64,000 nt of DNA, taken from positions 1 through 64,000 of the forward strand of contig NZ_RCIV01000012.1 of the NCBI RefSeq assembly GCF_003666605.1. The letters are read 5' to 3'. The translations under genes and the position numbers were made by a program. Each line of letters starts with the position of its first letter. The stretch's first letter is position 1. The stretch is from Propionibacterium australiense (lineage in GTDB: Bacteria; Actinomycetota; Actinomycetes; Propionibacteriales; Propionibacteriaceae). Under the pieces are notes generated by a model. That model was not told where the DNA came from. It did not search any database and saw only the letters and a list, made by a program, of their open reading frames with translations. This document shows positions 50,800 through 60,466 of the stretch, in pieces.

Positions 50800-52134
50800 T
50801 CAGTCCGCGGGGCTCGTCGTGGCCGCTGCGGCGGGGGTCGCCAGTTCCTCGGGGCTGACGAGGCCCTGGACAGAGACGCCGTCGAGATAGGCCATCGGGT
50901 CGAAGTCCTCCTCGCTGGCGCCCCCGGAGCCCCTGCGGATCCGGCCGCCGGCGATCGTGTCGACGATGATCGCGAGGGCCCCGTCACCGGTGACGTTGGT
51001 GGCGGTGCCGAAGGAGTCGAGGGCGATGTAGGTGGCGATCATGAGGGCCACCTGGTCGTCGTTGAAGCCCAGCATCGAGGTGAGCAGACCGGTCGCCGCC
51101 ATGATGGCGCCGCCGGGCACGCCGGGCGCGGCGACCATCGTGATGCCGAGCATGAAGATGAAGCCGACCCACTGGACGGCGGAAACGTCGATGCCCTGGG
51201 TCCAGGCGATCGCGAACGCGAAGGCGAAGATCTTCGAGGTGGACCCGGCCAGGTGGATCGTCGCGCACAGCGGCACGGTGAAGGAGGCGACGGCGTCGGA
51301 CACGCCGTTGCGCCTGGTCTGGCGCAACGTGACGGGGATCGTCGCGGCCGAGGACGAGGTGCCCAGCGCGGTGAGATAGGCGGGCAGCATCGTGACGAGG
51401 GCCTTCGCCGGGTTCCTGCGTCCGACGAGGCCGGCGGTGCAGTACTGGACGCCGAGGATGACGAGCTCGAGGAGCAGAACGACGACGACCACGCGGACGA
51501 GCGTGCGCATGATCGCCCAGGCCTCGCCGGTGTAGGTGAGGTTGAGGAAGATGCCGAAGATGTGCAGGGGCAGCAGCGGGATGATGATCCGCTCGATGAG
51601 CTTGGTGATGATCGCGCGAAACTCGATGAAGCCCTTGCGCAGGACACCGCGCGGCACCATGGCCAGGCCGATGCCGATGACGAAGGACAGCAGCAGGGCG
51701 GTCATGACCTCGACGACCGGGGGCATCTCGACGGTGAAATAGCTCTCCAGGGCCGAGCCCGGCTCCTCCACGTCGGACAGGGCCGAACCGGACAGCACGC
51801 GCGGGAAGGTCGTCGCGCACACGAGGTAGGTGAGGAAACCGGAGAACAGCGTCGAGGTGTAGGCCAGGACCGCCGTGACGCCGAGCCACTTGCCGGCGCC
51901 GCGGCCCAGGTCGGCGATGGCCGGTGTGACCAGGCCGATGATGATGAGCGGGATCGAGAAGGTGAGGAACTGGCTGAACAGATCGGAGAAGGTCGCGAAG
52001 ACGCGGCCGAGGCCGACCGGCAGCACATGGCGGCCGCCGATCGTCACCGAGCCCAGCACGAGGGCGAGGACGATGGCGGCGAGCACCCACCCGAGGATGC
52101 CGCCCTTGAGCAGGGCTCTGCGAGACGTGGACAT
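50800..52134 (-). CDS. Dicarboxylate/amino acid:cation symporter (DAACS)
   Basis: A 444-residue secondary transporter of the glutamate/C4-dicarboxylate family. The serine-rich re-entrant loop ALGTSSSAATIPVTLR and the transport motif FTVPLCATIHLAGS are present, together with GVPGGAIMAATGLL and the substrate-site segment DSFGTATNVTGDGA. The latter replaces the NMxGT motif of typical family members only in part. About eight membrane helices plus two hairpins are visible. The substrate could be an amino acid or a dicarboxylate such as succinate. It appears to be a single-gene unit. Confidence 0.85.
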   Translation of the reverse strand: MSTSRRALLKGGILGWVLAAIVLALVLGSVTIGGRHVLPVGLGRVFATFSDLFSQFLTFSIPLIIIGLVTPAIADLGRGAGKWLGVTAVLAYTSTLFSGFLTYLVCATTFPRVLSGSALSDVEEPGSALESYFTVEMPPVVEVMTALLLSFVIGIGLAMVPRGVLRKGFIEFRAIITKLIERIIIPLLPLHIFGIFLNLTYTGEAWAIMRTLVRVVVVVLLLELVILGVQYCTAGLVGRRNPAKALVTMLPAYLTALGTSSSAATIPVTLRQTRRNGVSDAVASFTVPLCATIHLAGSTSKIFAFAFAIAWTQGIDVSAVQWVGFIFMLGITMVAAPGVPGGAIMAATGLLTSMLGFNDDQVALMIATYIALDSFGTATNVTGDGALAIIVDTIAGGRIRRGSGGASEEDFDPMAYLDGVSVQGLVSPEELATPAAAATTSPAD

Positions 52135-52273
52135 GCGGAACCTTTCGGCAGGAGTGGCGGCGCGGACGGCCGCTCTTCGCAGGACAGGGTCTCACACGTG
52201 CGGGCGAACAGCGAATGGACGGTGAAACATTGCCGCGGTGTCATCGTACGCCCCCCCGGAGGGGACGCAGGAC

Positions 52274-53803
52274 TCAGCCCTGCGGGCGCAGCAGCGGGAA
52301 CAGGATCGTCTCGCGGATGCCGGTGCCGGTGAACAGCATGATGAGCCGGTCGACGCCCAGGCCGAAACCTCCCATCGGCGGGCAGCCCTGTTCGAGGGCC
52401 GCCAGGAAGTCCTCGTCGAGCTGCATGGCCTCGGAGTCGCCGGCGGCCGCGGCGAGCGACTGGGCGGTGAGGATCTCGCGCTGGATGACGGGGTCGACGA
52501 GCTCGCTGAAGCCGGTGCCGCGCTCCATGCCGCCGATGATGAGGTCCCAGGCCTCGATGCAGCCGGGCTTGGAGCGGTGACGGCGGGCCAGCGGCTGGGC
52601 GATCTCGGGGTAGTCGCAGACGAAGGTCGGCTGCAGCAGGTCCTTCTCGACGAGCTCACCGAAGAGCTCGACGACCATCTTCTGGGCGCCCCAGTCCTCG
52701 CTGAAGCCCACACCGTTCGCCTCGGCGATCCGGCGCAGCCGCTCCAGCGGGGTCTCGGGGGTGATCTCCTCGCCGAGCCGGCTGGACAGGCCCTCGTGGA
52801 CGGGCAGCCAGGCCCACTCGCCGTCGAGGTCGATGACGCCGCGTTCGGTCTCGATCCGGTGGGCGCCGAGCTCGTCGGCGACCCGCAGGATGACCGACTT
52901 GAGGGTGTCGGCGATCGTGAACTGGTCGCCCCAGCTCTGGTATGCCTCGAGCATCGTGAACTCGGGGCTGTGCGCGGAGTCGACGCCCTCGTTGCGGAAG
53001 ACCCGGCCGATCTCGTAGACCCGGTCGGCGCCGCCGACCATGACGCGCTTGAGGTGCAGTTCGAGCGCGATGCGCAGGTACATGTCGATGTCGAAGGCGT
53101 TGAGGTGGGTGGTGAACGGGCGCGCCGCCGCCCCGCCGTGCAGGCTCTGCAGCACCGGGCCCTCGACCTCGAGGTAGCCCTGATCCTCGAGCTCGGAGCG
53201 GATGGCGCGGGTGATGCGCGAGCGGGTACGCAGCATGGTGCGCGCCTGCTCACGGACGATGAGATCGTTGTGGCGCTGCCGCACCCGCGACTCCTCGGAC
53301 AGCTCCTTGTGGAGGGTCGGCAGCGGGCGCAGGGCCTTGGAGGCGAGCCGCCACTGGGAGGCGAGCACCGACAGCTCGCCGCGCTTGGACGCGATGACGC
53401 GGCCGCGGACCCAGACGAAGTCGCCCAGGTCGACGTCGGACTTCCAGGAGGCGAGGGCCTCCTCGCCGACCTCGGCGCGCGAGAGCATGATCTGCAGTCG
53501 CTCCGCGTCGGCGTCCGGTGTGAAGCCGTCCTGCACGGTGGCGAAGCACAGCTTCCCCGTGTTCCGCAGCAGCACGACCCGGCCGCCGACGGTCACCTCG
53601 TCCTGGGTCTCCTGCCCGGGTTCCAGGCCGGGCCAGCCGGCCCGCACCTGCGCGAGCGTGTGGGTCCGGCGCAGATCGACCGGGTAGGGCTGCTTGCCCT
53701 CGTCGAGGTAGCGCTGGCGCTTCTTGGTACGGACGCGCACCTGCTCGGGAAGGTCCTGCTCAGGCGCGGGGCTCGTGGGGCTGGTCGGCTGCTGGGAACT
53801 CAC
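52274..53803 (-). CDS. lysS: Lysyl-tRNA synthetase, class II
   Basis: A 509-residue class II LysRS. The N-terminal OB-fold anticodon domain (about 65-185) includes VTVGGRVVLLRNTGKLCFAT. Motif 1 lies around TRSRITRAIRSELEDQGYLE. Motif 2 is VYEIGRVFRNEGVDSAHSPE with the catalytic Arg. Motif 3 is GGFGLGVDRLIMLFTG. The end ILFPLLRP is typical. The start is GTG 53803. It is separated from the upstream glycan locus by a terminator hairpin. A small CCCC/GGGG stem follows the stop codon. Confidence 0.95.
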   Translation of the reverse strand: MSSQQPTSPTSPAPEQDLPEQVRVRTKKRQRYLDEGKQPYPVDLRRTHTLAQVRAGWPGLEPGQETQDEVTVGGRVVLLRNTGKLCFATVQDGFTPDADAERLQIMLSRAEVGEEALASWKSDVDLGDFVWVRGRVIASKRGELSVLASQWRLASKALRPLPTLHKELSEESRVRQRHNDLIVREQARTMLRTRSRITRAIRSELEDQGYLEVEGPVLQSLHGGAAARPFTTHLNAFDIDMYLRIALELHLKRVMVGGADRVYEIGRVFRNEGVDSAHSPEFTMLEAYQSWGDQFTIADTLKSVILRVADELGAHRIETERGVIDLDGEWAWLPVHEGLSSRLGEEITPETPLERLRRIAEANGVGFSEDWGAQKMVVELFGELVEKDLLQPTFVCDYPEIAQPLARRHRSKPGCIEAWDLIIGGMERGTGFSELVDPVIQREILTAQSLAAAAGDSEAMQLDEDFLAALEQGCPPMGGFGLGVDRLIMLFTGTGIRETILFPLLRPQG

Positions 53804-53830
53804 CCGGACAGACTACCGTGAGGCGCCCGC

Positions 53831-53855
53831 GGCTCCCGTCACCGTGACGGGAGCC
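53831..53855 (-). terminator. Terminator of the glycan operon
   Basis: GGCTCCCGTCAC (53831-53842) and GTGACGGGAGCC (53844-53855) are perfect 12-bp arms around one base. It lies 93 bp past the UDP-glucose dehydrogenase stop codon, between it and lysS. Confidence 0.6.
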
Positions 53856-53947
53856 GGATGACGGGGCTGGGCCGCGGTGCGTTCCACCGTCCTCCAGGGG
53901 CCGCCGCACCCGGCAGCAGCCGGCTGCTTCCGCCCGGCCCGGCCGGA

Positions 53948-55336
53948 TCATCCTGCGGCGACCGGGGCCGGGCGGCGCAGGGCCGGGCGGGGACGACGGG
54001 ACGGCGCCGGGCCGGGCTGTGGCCGGCCGAGGCCGAGGTAGGTCCAGCCCGCCTCGCGCCAGCGGCCGGGGTCCAGGGCGTTGCGGCCGTCGATGAGGAC
54101 CGGGCGCGCCACCCGGCCGGCCGCCTCGGCCGGGTCCAGGTCGGTGAACTCCTGCCACTCGGTGAGCAGCAGGACCAGCTCGGCGCCGGCGAGGGCGGCC
54201 AGGGGCTCGCGGCAGGTGTCGAGCCCGGGATGGTGACGTTCGACGGCGCCCAGCGCCCGGGGATCGCACACCCGCACGTGGGCCCCCTTGTCGGCGAGGC
54301 GCTGGGCGACGTCCAGGGCCGGGGAGTCGCGTATGTCGTCGCTGTCCGGCTTGAAGGCGGCGCCGAGCACCGTGATCCGCGCCCCGGCCGGATCGCCGCC
54401 CAGCCAGTGCTCGGCGAGGCCGACGACGCGGTCGCGGCGGCGCTGGTTGATGGCGTCGACCTGCTTGAGGAAGGCGAGGGCGTCCCCGGCGCCCAGTTCC
54501 TCGGCGCGGGCGACGAAGGCGCGGATGTCCTTCGGCAGGCAGCCGCCCCCGAAGCCGACGCCGGCGCGCAGGAACTTCCGGCCGATCCGGTCGTCGTGGC
54601 CGAGCGCGTCGGCCAGGGCCACGACGTCGCCGCCGGTGGTCTCGCACAGTTCGGCCATGGCGTTGATGAAGCTGATCTTGGTGGCGAGGAAGGAGTTGGC
54701 CGCCATCTTGACCAGCTCGGCGGTCGGGTAGTTCGTCGCGATCCGGGGGATGCCCTCGGCCAGCAGCGGCGCGTAGGCGGCGTCGAGCGTCTCGCGGGCG
54801 TGCCGGGCACGGTCCGGGTCGTCGGGCAGCCCGTAAACGATGCGGTCCGGGTGCAGGGTGTCCTGGACGGCGCGGCCCTCGCGCAGGAACTCCGGGTTCC
54901 ACACCAGGGTGGCCCCGTGTGCGGCGAGGCGTCCGGCGAGGCGGGCCGCGGTACCGACCGGCACCGTCGACTTGCCCACCACGACGGTGCCGCCCCCGTG
55001 AGGCAGCGCGCCGAGGACGGTGTCGAGGGCGGACTCGACGGCGCTCAGGTCGGCCGAGCCGTCGTCGGACTGCGGGGTGCCCACGGTGATGAAGTGCAGC
55101 TCGGCGGCCGCCAGCTCCGCGCTGGACGGCGACGTCGTGAACCGCAACCGGCCGCTGCGCACGGTCCGCCGGAGCAGCTCGTCCAGGCCGGGTTCGTAGA
55201 AGGGGGGCCTGCCGCCGGCGAGGGCGTTCACCCGTGCGGCGTCGACGTCCACGCCCAGGACGTCGTGGCCGAGGCACGCCATGGCGGCCGCGTGCACGGC
55301 TCCGAGATAACCGCAGCCAAGAACGGAGATTCTCAT
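53948..55336 (-). CDS. ugd: UDP-glucose 6-dehydrogenase
   Basis: A 462-residue enzyme that oxidises UDP-glucose to UDP-glucuronate with two NAD. The N-terminal Rossmann motif is ISVLGCGYLGAVHAA. The conserved NPEFLREG loop, the FINAMAELCE helix and the active-site Cys in GFGGGCLPKD (about residue 263) are intact. The C-terminal UDP-binding domain begins LGAAFKPDSDDIRDSPAL. The last 25 residues are Pro/Arg-rich. GAAAGGAAG lies upstream. It is the final gene of a minus-strand glycan locus and would supply glucuronate units, or precursors of other uronic-acid sugars, to it. Confidence 0.9.
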   Translation of the reverse strand: MRISVLGCGYLGAVHAAAMACLGHDVLGVDVDAARVNALAGGRPPFYEPGLDELLRRTVRSGRLRFTTSPSSAELAAAELHFITVGTPQSDDGSADLSAVESALDTVLGALPHGGGTVVVGKSTVPVGTAARLAGRLAAHGATLVWNPEFLREGRAVQDTLHPDRIVYGLPDDPDRARHARETLDAAYAPLLAEGIPRIATNYPTAELVKMAANSFLATKISFINAMAELCETTGGDVVALADALGHDDRIGRKFLRAGVGFGGGCLPKDIRAFVARAEELGAGDALAFLKQVDAINQRRRDRVVGLAEHWLGGDPAGARITVLGAAFKPDSDDIRDSPALDVAQRLADKGAHVRVCDPRALGAVERHHPGLDTCREPLAALAGAELVLLLTEWQEFTDLDPAEAAGRVARPVLIDGRNALDPGRWREAGWTYLGLGRPQPGPAPSRRPRPALRRPAPVAAG

Positions 55337-55421
55337 GATGGGCTTCCTTTCGTGGTGTCGGTCGGTTTCAGCACCAGCCGGGTGCGGTCGCGGCAGTGGC
55401 CATCCGCCCGGCCCGGAGCTG

Positions 55422-56423
55422 TCAGGGTGGTCGCGGGCGCGCCAGGCAGCTCTCGACCCACCGCGCCAGCCAGCGGTCCGCGGCAGGTCTGAAGGCGTGG
55501 ACGAAGGCCAGCCGCAGGCGGGCGGCCCTCCAGTAGCAGCCGACGCGGTCCGGGCGGGCCTCCAGCTGCCGGGCCAGTTCCATCAGGTGCCCGGTCACCC
55601 GCCGGTGGCCCGGTGCGCTGAGCGCGCCCGTCAGGCGGCTCAGTTCGGCGTGGGCCAGCAGGTTCCCCACGTCCAGGGCCGCCTCGCCTCTGGCGGCGGT
55701 GTCCAGGTCGAGGACGCCGAGAGCCGCACCGTCCCACAGCAGCTGGCCGTCGTGCAGGTCGCGGTGCAGGAGCACCGGCGGGCCGGTGCCGGCCACGAGC
55801 TGGGCGCACACCTGCTCGACCGCCCGGCGCAGCGGGCCGAGCGGCCCCAGTGCCCCGTGCTCGGCGGCCGCGGTGTACCAGCGGTTGAGCACGGCGGCCT
55901 CGTCGGCGGCCGAGTGCCGGGTCGGGGCCTGGTCCGGGTGGCGGGCGATGAGCGGCCAGGCGGCGGCCAGCTGCGCCCAGCCCGCCAGGCCGTCGTCGCC
56001 GAGGTCGCGCAGTGAGCGGCCCGGCAGCAGGGTGAACTCGACGCGGGCCTCGGTGGCGTCCAGCACCCGGGCGGCCCGCAGCCCGGTGCCGGCGCTCAGC
56101 TCGGCGAGCCGCCGGGAGACGGCGGCCACCGGGGCGGCCCGGCCGGGCCGCAGCAGCTTGACGGCCCGGTCCGGGCACAGGACGACGGCGCGGCGCCCGA
56201 GCCGGTGCACGACGAGCCTGCCGCGGCTCGGTGCCGACAGCTCGGGCAGGCGGGGATCGGTGGCGTAGCCGGCCAGTTCGCCGTCGCCCCAGGCGTCGAC
56301 CCGCCCGGCACGCAGCAGGCCGGCCGGGTCGCGCTGCTCGAAGGTGACGCCGCCCTGCCGCGCCGGCCATGCCCGGACGACCCCCGTCATGGACCTGAGG
56401 GTGGCAAGTGCCGCGCTCGTCAT
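55422..56423 (-). CDS. APH-fold phosphotransferase, second of two
   Basis: A 333-residue protein of the aminoglycoside phosphotransferase/choline-kinase fold. The catalytic loop is LLHRDLHDGQLLWD with Asp and Asn-equivalent Gln. The metal site is GVLDLDTAARGEAALDVGNL. The N-terminal lobe has a weak nucleotide-binding strand (RLVVHRLGRRAVVLCPDRAV then KLLRPG) with a Lys. The substrate is unknown. In a locus with glycosyltransferases and a lipid-type ABC exporter it may phosphorylate a sugar, a carrier or a glycolipid. Its ATG overlaps the other APH-fold gene by 4 bp. Confidence 0.75.
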   Translation of the reverse strand: MTSAALATLRSMTGVVRAWPARQGGVTFEQRDPAGLLRAGRVDAWGDGELAGYATDPRLPELSAPSRGRLVVHRLGRRAVVLCPDRAVKLLRPGRAAPVAAVSRRLAELSAGTGLRAARVLDATEARVEFTLLPGRSLRDLGDDGLAGWAQLAAAWPLIARHPDQAPTRHSAADEAAVLNRWYTAAAEHGALGPLGPLRRAVEQVCAQLVAGTGPPVLLHRDLHDGQLLWDGAALGVLDLDTAARGEAALDVGNLLAHAELSRLTGALSAPGHRRVTGHLMELARQLEARPDRVGCYWRAARLRLAFVHAFRPAADRWLARWVESCLARPRPP

Positions 56424-57541
56424 CGGAGCACCTCCTCCAGCCGGTCCAGCCGTTCGCCGACGAGTCGCCCCCAGTCGGTGCGGGCCTGGCGCAGTGGTTC
56501 GACGGCCCGCAGGAGGATGGCCCCGGCCAGCGCGGTGCGCAGCTGCGGGCCGGGCGGGACCAGCCCGCCCGCTTCCTGGTAGCCGGCCAGGAACTCCCCC
56601 GCGCTGGTCTCGTCGGCCGTCATGAGCCAGGAGCCGAGGTCGGCTGCGGCCGGGGCCAGGTGGGCGCGGTCGAAGTCGGTCAGCCAGACCCTGCCGTCCG
56701 CGCTGGTCAGCACCTGGTCGGGGGAGGCGTCGCCGTGCACGAGCACCGCGGGGCCGGGCAGTTCGGCCAGGGCGCGGGCCGCGAGGCCGCGCGTCCGCCG
56801 CGCCAGCCGCTGGTCCAGGGCGTCGAGGACGCCGGCGTGGGCGGCGGCCTGCCGCTGCGGGTCGACGACCCGCTGGGACAGCGTCTGGAGCAGCGGGCCG
56901 GGGAGCAGGTCGGTGGCACGGTGGAGGGCCGCGACGAGGGCGCCGGCCAGCCGGCTGCCCGCCGGGTCGGGGCGGCGCCCCAGGTCGGAGTCCCCGGTGT
57001 GGCGGAGCACGGCCAGGTGGGGGTCCTGGCCGTCGTCGACCCGGTCGGGAACGGCCACGTGGGCGGACACGAAGGCGTGGAGCTCGGCGCCCAGCGGGTC
57101 GGGCTCGGCCCGTACCCGCAGTACCAGGTCGTCGTCCTGGGCGACCAGGCGGCGCAGCGGGTTGTAGCGCAGCGCCGTGTCCTCGGGGCGGCCGCGGATC
57201 AGTCCCCGGCTCACCGCCCGGCGCAGGGGCCGGCGGAGCCTGGGGTCGGCGAGGATCTCGCCGTGCTGGAGCACCAGCCCGCCGGGCAGGGTGCGCCAGC
57301 CTGCGAGCAGGCCGCGCCGGGCGGCGCGCAGGCTGGTCTTGTCCGCCTTCGACAGGCCGCCGGGCCACAGGATGCGCGCCCAGCCGCGGGGTCTGCCGGT
57401 GCCCGGCTCGGCGAGGGAGACGGTCACCGAGGTGTCCGGCTTGATCCGCAGGTGATCGGCCCGCACCCGGCAGCCGACCAGCTCGCTGAGCCGGCCGGCG
57501 TCCAGTACGGCGGCCACGACGTCCCGGGTCCGGGTGCTCAT
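56420..57541 (-). CDS. APH-fold phosphotransferase, first of two
   Basis: A 373-residue APH-fold protein. The catalytic loop is VLVHGDASPDQVLTSADGRV, where HGD replaces the HRD of the second protein, and the metal site is WLTDFDRAHLAPAAADLG. The N-terminal part includes HLRIKPDTSVTVSLAEPG and KADKTSLRAARRGL. ATG 57541 overlaps the ABC exporter stop by one base (TGATG). Two such genes in a row is an uncommon arrangement. They differ enough in sequence to act at different steps. The substrates are unknown. Confidence 0.72.
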   Translation of the reverse strand: MSTRTRDVVAAVLDAGRLSELVGCRVRADHLRIKPDTSVTVSLAEPGTGRPRGWARILWPGGLSKADKTSLRAARRGLLAGWRTLPGGLVLQHGEILADPRLRRPLRRAVSRGLIRGRPEDTALRYNPLRRLVAQDDDLVLRVRAEPDPLGAELHAFVSAHVAVPDRVDDGQDPHLAVLRHTGDSDLGRRPDPAGSRLAGALVAALHRATDLLPGPLLQTLSQRVVDPQRQAAAHAGVLDALDQRLARRTRGLAARALAELPGPAVLVHGDASPDQVLTSADGRVWLTDFDRAHLAPAAADLGSWLMTADETSAGEFLAGYQEAGGLVPPGPQLRTALAGAILLRAVEPLRQARTDWGRLVGERLDRLEEVLR

Positions 57542-59343
57542 CACCGGCCCCCGATCCTGATCTCGCCGGTGTGGTGGCCGCTGGCCTCGACCCAGCCGCG
57601 GAAGACCCGGCTGGTCTTCAGCAGGTCCTGCGGGTGGCCGTCGAGCATGACGACCCCGTCCTGGACCCAGACGACGCGGGTGGCGCGCAGCGCGACCTCG
57701 GCGTCGTGGGTGACGGCCAGGGTGGTGCGCCCCTCCGCGAGGTGCCCGATCGCGTCGAGGACCAGGCGCGCCGAGGCGGGGTCCAGCCCGGTGGTCGCCT
57801 CGTCGAGGATGACGACCGGGGCGTCGCGCAGCAGGGCGCGGGCGATGGCCACGCGCTGGCGCTGGCCGCCGGACAGGGTGCCGCCCCGCTCGCCGACGGG
57901 CGTGTCGTAGCCCTCGGGCAGCTCCATGATGAACTCGTGGGCGTAGGCGGCGCGGGCGGCCTGCTCGACCTCGGCGTCGCTGGCCCCCTGGCGGCCCAGC
58001 CTGATGTTCTCCCGCACCGTGTCGGTGAACAGGACGGCCTCCTGGTGCAGCAGCGAGATGTTCGCCCGCAGCCCCTCCAGGTCGAGGTCGCGCAGCCGGA
58101 CGCCGTCCAGGGTGACCTCGCCGCGCGTCGGGTCCTGGGCGCGCACGAGCAGGGAGACCAGGGTGGACTTGCCGGCGCCGGAGGGGCCGATGATCGCCAC
58201 GATCTCGCCCGGGGCGGCGCTCAGGCTCAGCCCGTGGAGCACCTCGGTGTCCTCGTAGGCGGCGTGCACGTTCTCGAAGCGCACGAGGCCGGCGGCCCGC
58301 CCGAGCCGTATCGGGTGGGGCGGGTCGACGATGCCGGGCTTCACCGCCATGAGGTCGGCGACCCGCTCGCCGGAGGCGGTGGCCTGGGCGATCCGGCCGG
58401 TGTACTTCGCCATGTCGCGCAGCGGTTTCATCGTCGTGCGCAGATAGCTGGTGAAGAGCACGAGGTCGCCGAGACTCATGGCGCCGTCGAGGGCCCGCAG
58501 TGCGCCGCTCACCACGACGACGGCGGTGGCGAGACCGATGATGACGTCGGTGGTGCGTTCGAGCCGGGCGGACAGCCGCCGGGAGGCCACCCCGGAGCGC
58601 AGGGAGGTCTGGTTGGCCGAGCCGAACCGGTCGGCGATGAGTTCCTCCAGCCCGTAGGCCTGCACCACCGCGATGGCGGCGAGGGACTCCTGGGCGGTGT
58701 TCGCCAGGTGGCCCTCGCCCCTGCGGGTCTTGCGGGCCGCCGCGGTGATCTTCTGGGAGTTGCCCGTCGAGGTGAGGGCGAACAGGACGATCGCGCCGAC
58801 CACGACGAGGGACAGCAGGGGGTCGAGCACGACCATGACCACGAGCATGACCACGAGGGTGATGACGTTGGCGACGAGCGGCAGGCCCGCGGTGATTACC
58901 ACGTCCTGCATCCGCCCCACGTCGCTGACGATGCGCTGGACGGTGTCGGCGCTGCGGTTGCGGGAGTGGAACTGCAGGCTGAGTCCCTGCACGTGCCGGA
59001 AGATCCGGGCGCGCAGCGAGGTGGCCACGCGCGAACCGGCCAGGGCGAAGGCGACCGTGGCCAGGTAGTTCGTCAGGGCCCGCAGCCCGGTCAGAGCGAG
59101 CTGCGCGAAGCCCCACCACAGCAGCAGCCCGAGCGTGGCGGGCCGGTGCGAGCTGTCGGCGCCCAGCGACGCCGAGACGGAGTCGACGACGTACTTCATG
59201 GGCCAGGGCTCCAGCACCCGGAAGACCACCTCGGCGAGCAGGGCGCACACGCCGCCCGCCAGTAGTTTCCGGTGGTCGCGCGCGTCGGGCGCCAGCAGAC
59301 GCAGGGTGCGTACCAGGGCCCGTTTGCTGATCCGTTCAGCCAT
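57541..59343 (-). CDS. ABC exporter, fused membrane and ATPase domains
   Basis: A 600-residue half-transporter of the lipid A/multidrug exporter (type IV) kind that works as a dimer. Six membrane helices fill residues 1-320, with the conserved segment FRHVQGLSLQFHSRNRSADTV. The ATPase domain has Walker A GPSGAGKST, Q-loop LLHQEAVLFTDTVRENI, signature LSGGQRQRVAIARAL, Walker B VVILDEATTGLD and the switch His in AVTHDAEV. It overlaps the GT4 gene upstream by 8 bp. It is the likely exporter for the product of this glycan locus. Confidence 0.88.
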   Translation of the reverse strand: MAERISKRALVRTLRLLAPDARDHRKLLAGGVCALLAEVVFRVLEPWPMKYVVDSVSASLGADSSHRPATLGLLLWWGFAQLALTGLRALTNYLATVAFALAGSRVATSLRARIFRHVQGLSLQFHSRNRSADTVQRIVSDVGRMQDVVITAGLPLVANVITLVVMLVVMVVLDPLLSLVVVGAIVLFALTSTGNSQKITAAARKTRRGEGHLANTAQESLAAIAVVQAYGLEELIADRFGSANQTSLRSGVASRRLSARLERTTDVIIGLATAVVVVSGALRALDGAMSLGDLVLFTSYLRTTMKPLRDMAKYTGRIAQATASGERVADLMAVKPGIVDPPHPIRLGRAAGLVRFENVHAAYEDTEVLHGLSLSAAPGEIVAIIGPSGAGKSTLVSLLVRAQDPTRGEVTLDGVRLRDLDLEGLRANISLLHQEAVLFTDTVRENIRLGRQGASDAEVEQAARAAYAHEFIMELPEGYDTPVGERGGTLSGGQRQRVAIARALLRDAPVVILDEATTGLDPASARLVLDAIGHLAEGRTTLAVTHDAEVALRATRVVWVQDGVVMLDGHPQDLLKTSRVFRGWVEASGHHTGEIRIGGR

Positions 59344-60466
59344 GATCGTCCTCCATCCCGGCGAGCCGCATGATCCGGTCGACGACGCCGGCCCAGGAGT
59401 GTCGTTCCTCGGCGCGGCGCCGCCCGGTCCCACCGAGCGCCTCCCGGCGGCCAGGATCGGCGGCCAGGGCGTCGATGGCCCCGGCGAGGGCCGCCGGGTC
59501 GGACGGTGGGACGAGCACGCCCAGTCCGTCGAGGATCGCGGGCAGCTGCCCGACCCGCGAGGCCACGACGGGCAGGCCGGCGGCGAGGTACTCGTAGACC
59601 TTGAGCGGCGAGAAGTACTGGCCGTCCTCCTCGCCGGTCCTCGGGTAGGGCGCGACACCGATGGCGGCCCCGGCCAGGTGGGCGGGCATGTCCTGGGGCG
59701 GGACGGCACCGCGGAAGTCGGCCCGCAGGCCGAGCCGAACGGCCTGGCGCTCCAGCTCGGCGCGCCGCGGCCCGTCTCCGATGATCCGCAGCCGCCAGGG
59801 CTCGCCGGCCAGGGCAGCTGCCTGTAGCAGGTCCTCCACCCCGTGCCAGGGCTTGAGGGTGCCGACGAAGACGACGACGGGGGCGCCCGGGGCGGCGGGG
59901 CCGGGCACGATGCGGTGCACGCTGACGCCGTTGGGCACCGTGGCGACGCGGGTGGCGCCGGTGCGGGCGATGACCCACCGGCGCACCGGCTCGGAGACGC
60001 AGACCGTCACCGCGGCGGCCCCCGCCTGGGCGCGCAGCGCCGCGAGGGCGCCGGCCTCGTCGACGAGGGTCCGGTGGGTGCGCTGCTCGTCGATGAGGGG
60101 GGCGTTGACCTCGAGGACGCCGGGCACCCCGGCGCCCTCGCTGAGCCCGGCGAGCACCGTGGAGAACAGCGAGTACCGTTCGTAGACCATGTCGACGCCC
60201 TCGGACAGGAGACGGCCGGTGACCTCGGCGGCCGCCTCCTGCTGGGCGCGTTCCCGTCCGGCCGCGTCCCGGGCGGTCACCGGCAGTACCGTCACGGGCA
60301 GGTCGGCCAGGTCGTCGGGCGTCTCGTGGCCGCGGCGCGTCGTGTGGACCTGCACCTGGTGGCCGCGGCGCCGCAACTCGCGCACCACCTCCTGGACGTG
60401 CACGGAGGCGCCCTTGGTGCCGAACACGGGGATCCCGGGGTCGATGCTGACGTAGGCGATGCGCAT
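59336..60466 (-). CDS. GT4-type glycosyltransferase
   Basis: A 376-residue GT-B glycosyltransferase. The N-terminal glycine-rich region is FGTKGASVHVQEVVRELRRR. The donor-binding half starts VVFVGTLKPWHGVEDLLQAA. The conserved acidic motif of the family appears as SPLKVYEYLAAGLPVVASRV, where the E-x7-E pattern is partly replaced. It should transfer a sugar from an NDP or GDP donor. No membrane segment is seen. It is coupled to the two-domain glycosyltransferase by a one-base overlap at 60466. Confidence 0.85.
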   Translation of the reverse strand: MRIAYVSIDPGIPVFGTKGASVHVQEVVRELRRRGHQVQVHTTRRGHETPDDLADLPVTVLPVTARDAAGRERAQQEAAAEVTGRLLSEGVDMVYERYSLFSTVLAGLSEGAGVPGVLEVNAPLIDEQRTHRTLVDEAGALAALRAQAGAAAVTVCVSEPVRRWVIARTGATRVATVPNGVSVHRIVPGPAAPGAPVVVFVGTLKPWHGVEDLLQAAALAGEPWRLRIIGDGPRRAELERQAVRLGLRADFRGAVPPQDMPAHLAGAAIGVAPYPRTGEEDGQYFSPLKVYEYLAAGLPVVASRVGQLPAILDGLGVLVPPSDPAALAGAIDALAADPGRREALGGTGRRRAEERHSWAGVVDRIMRLAGMEDDHG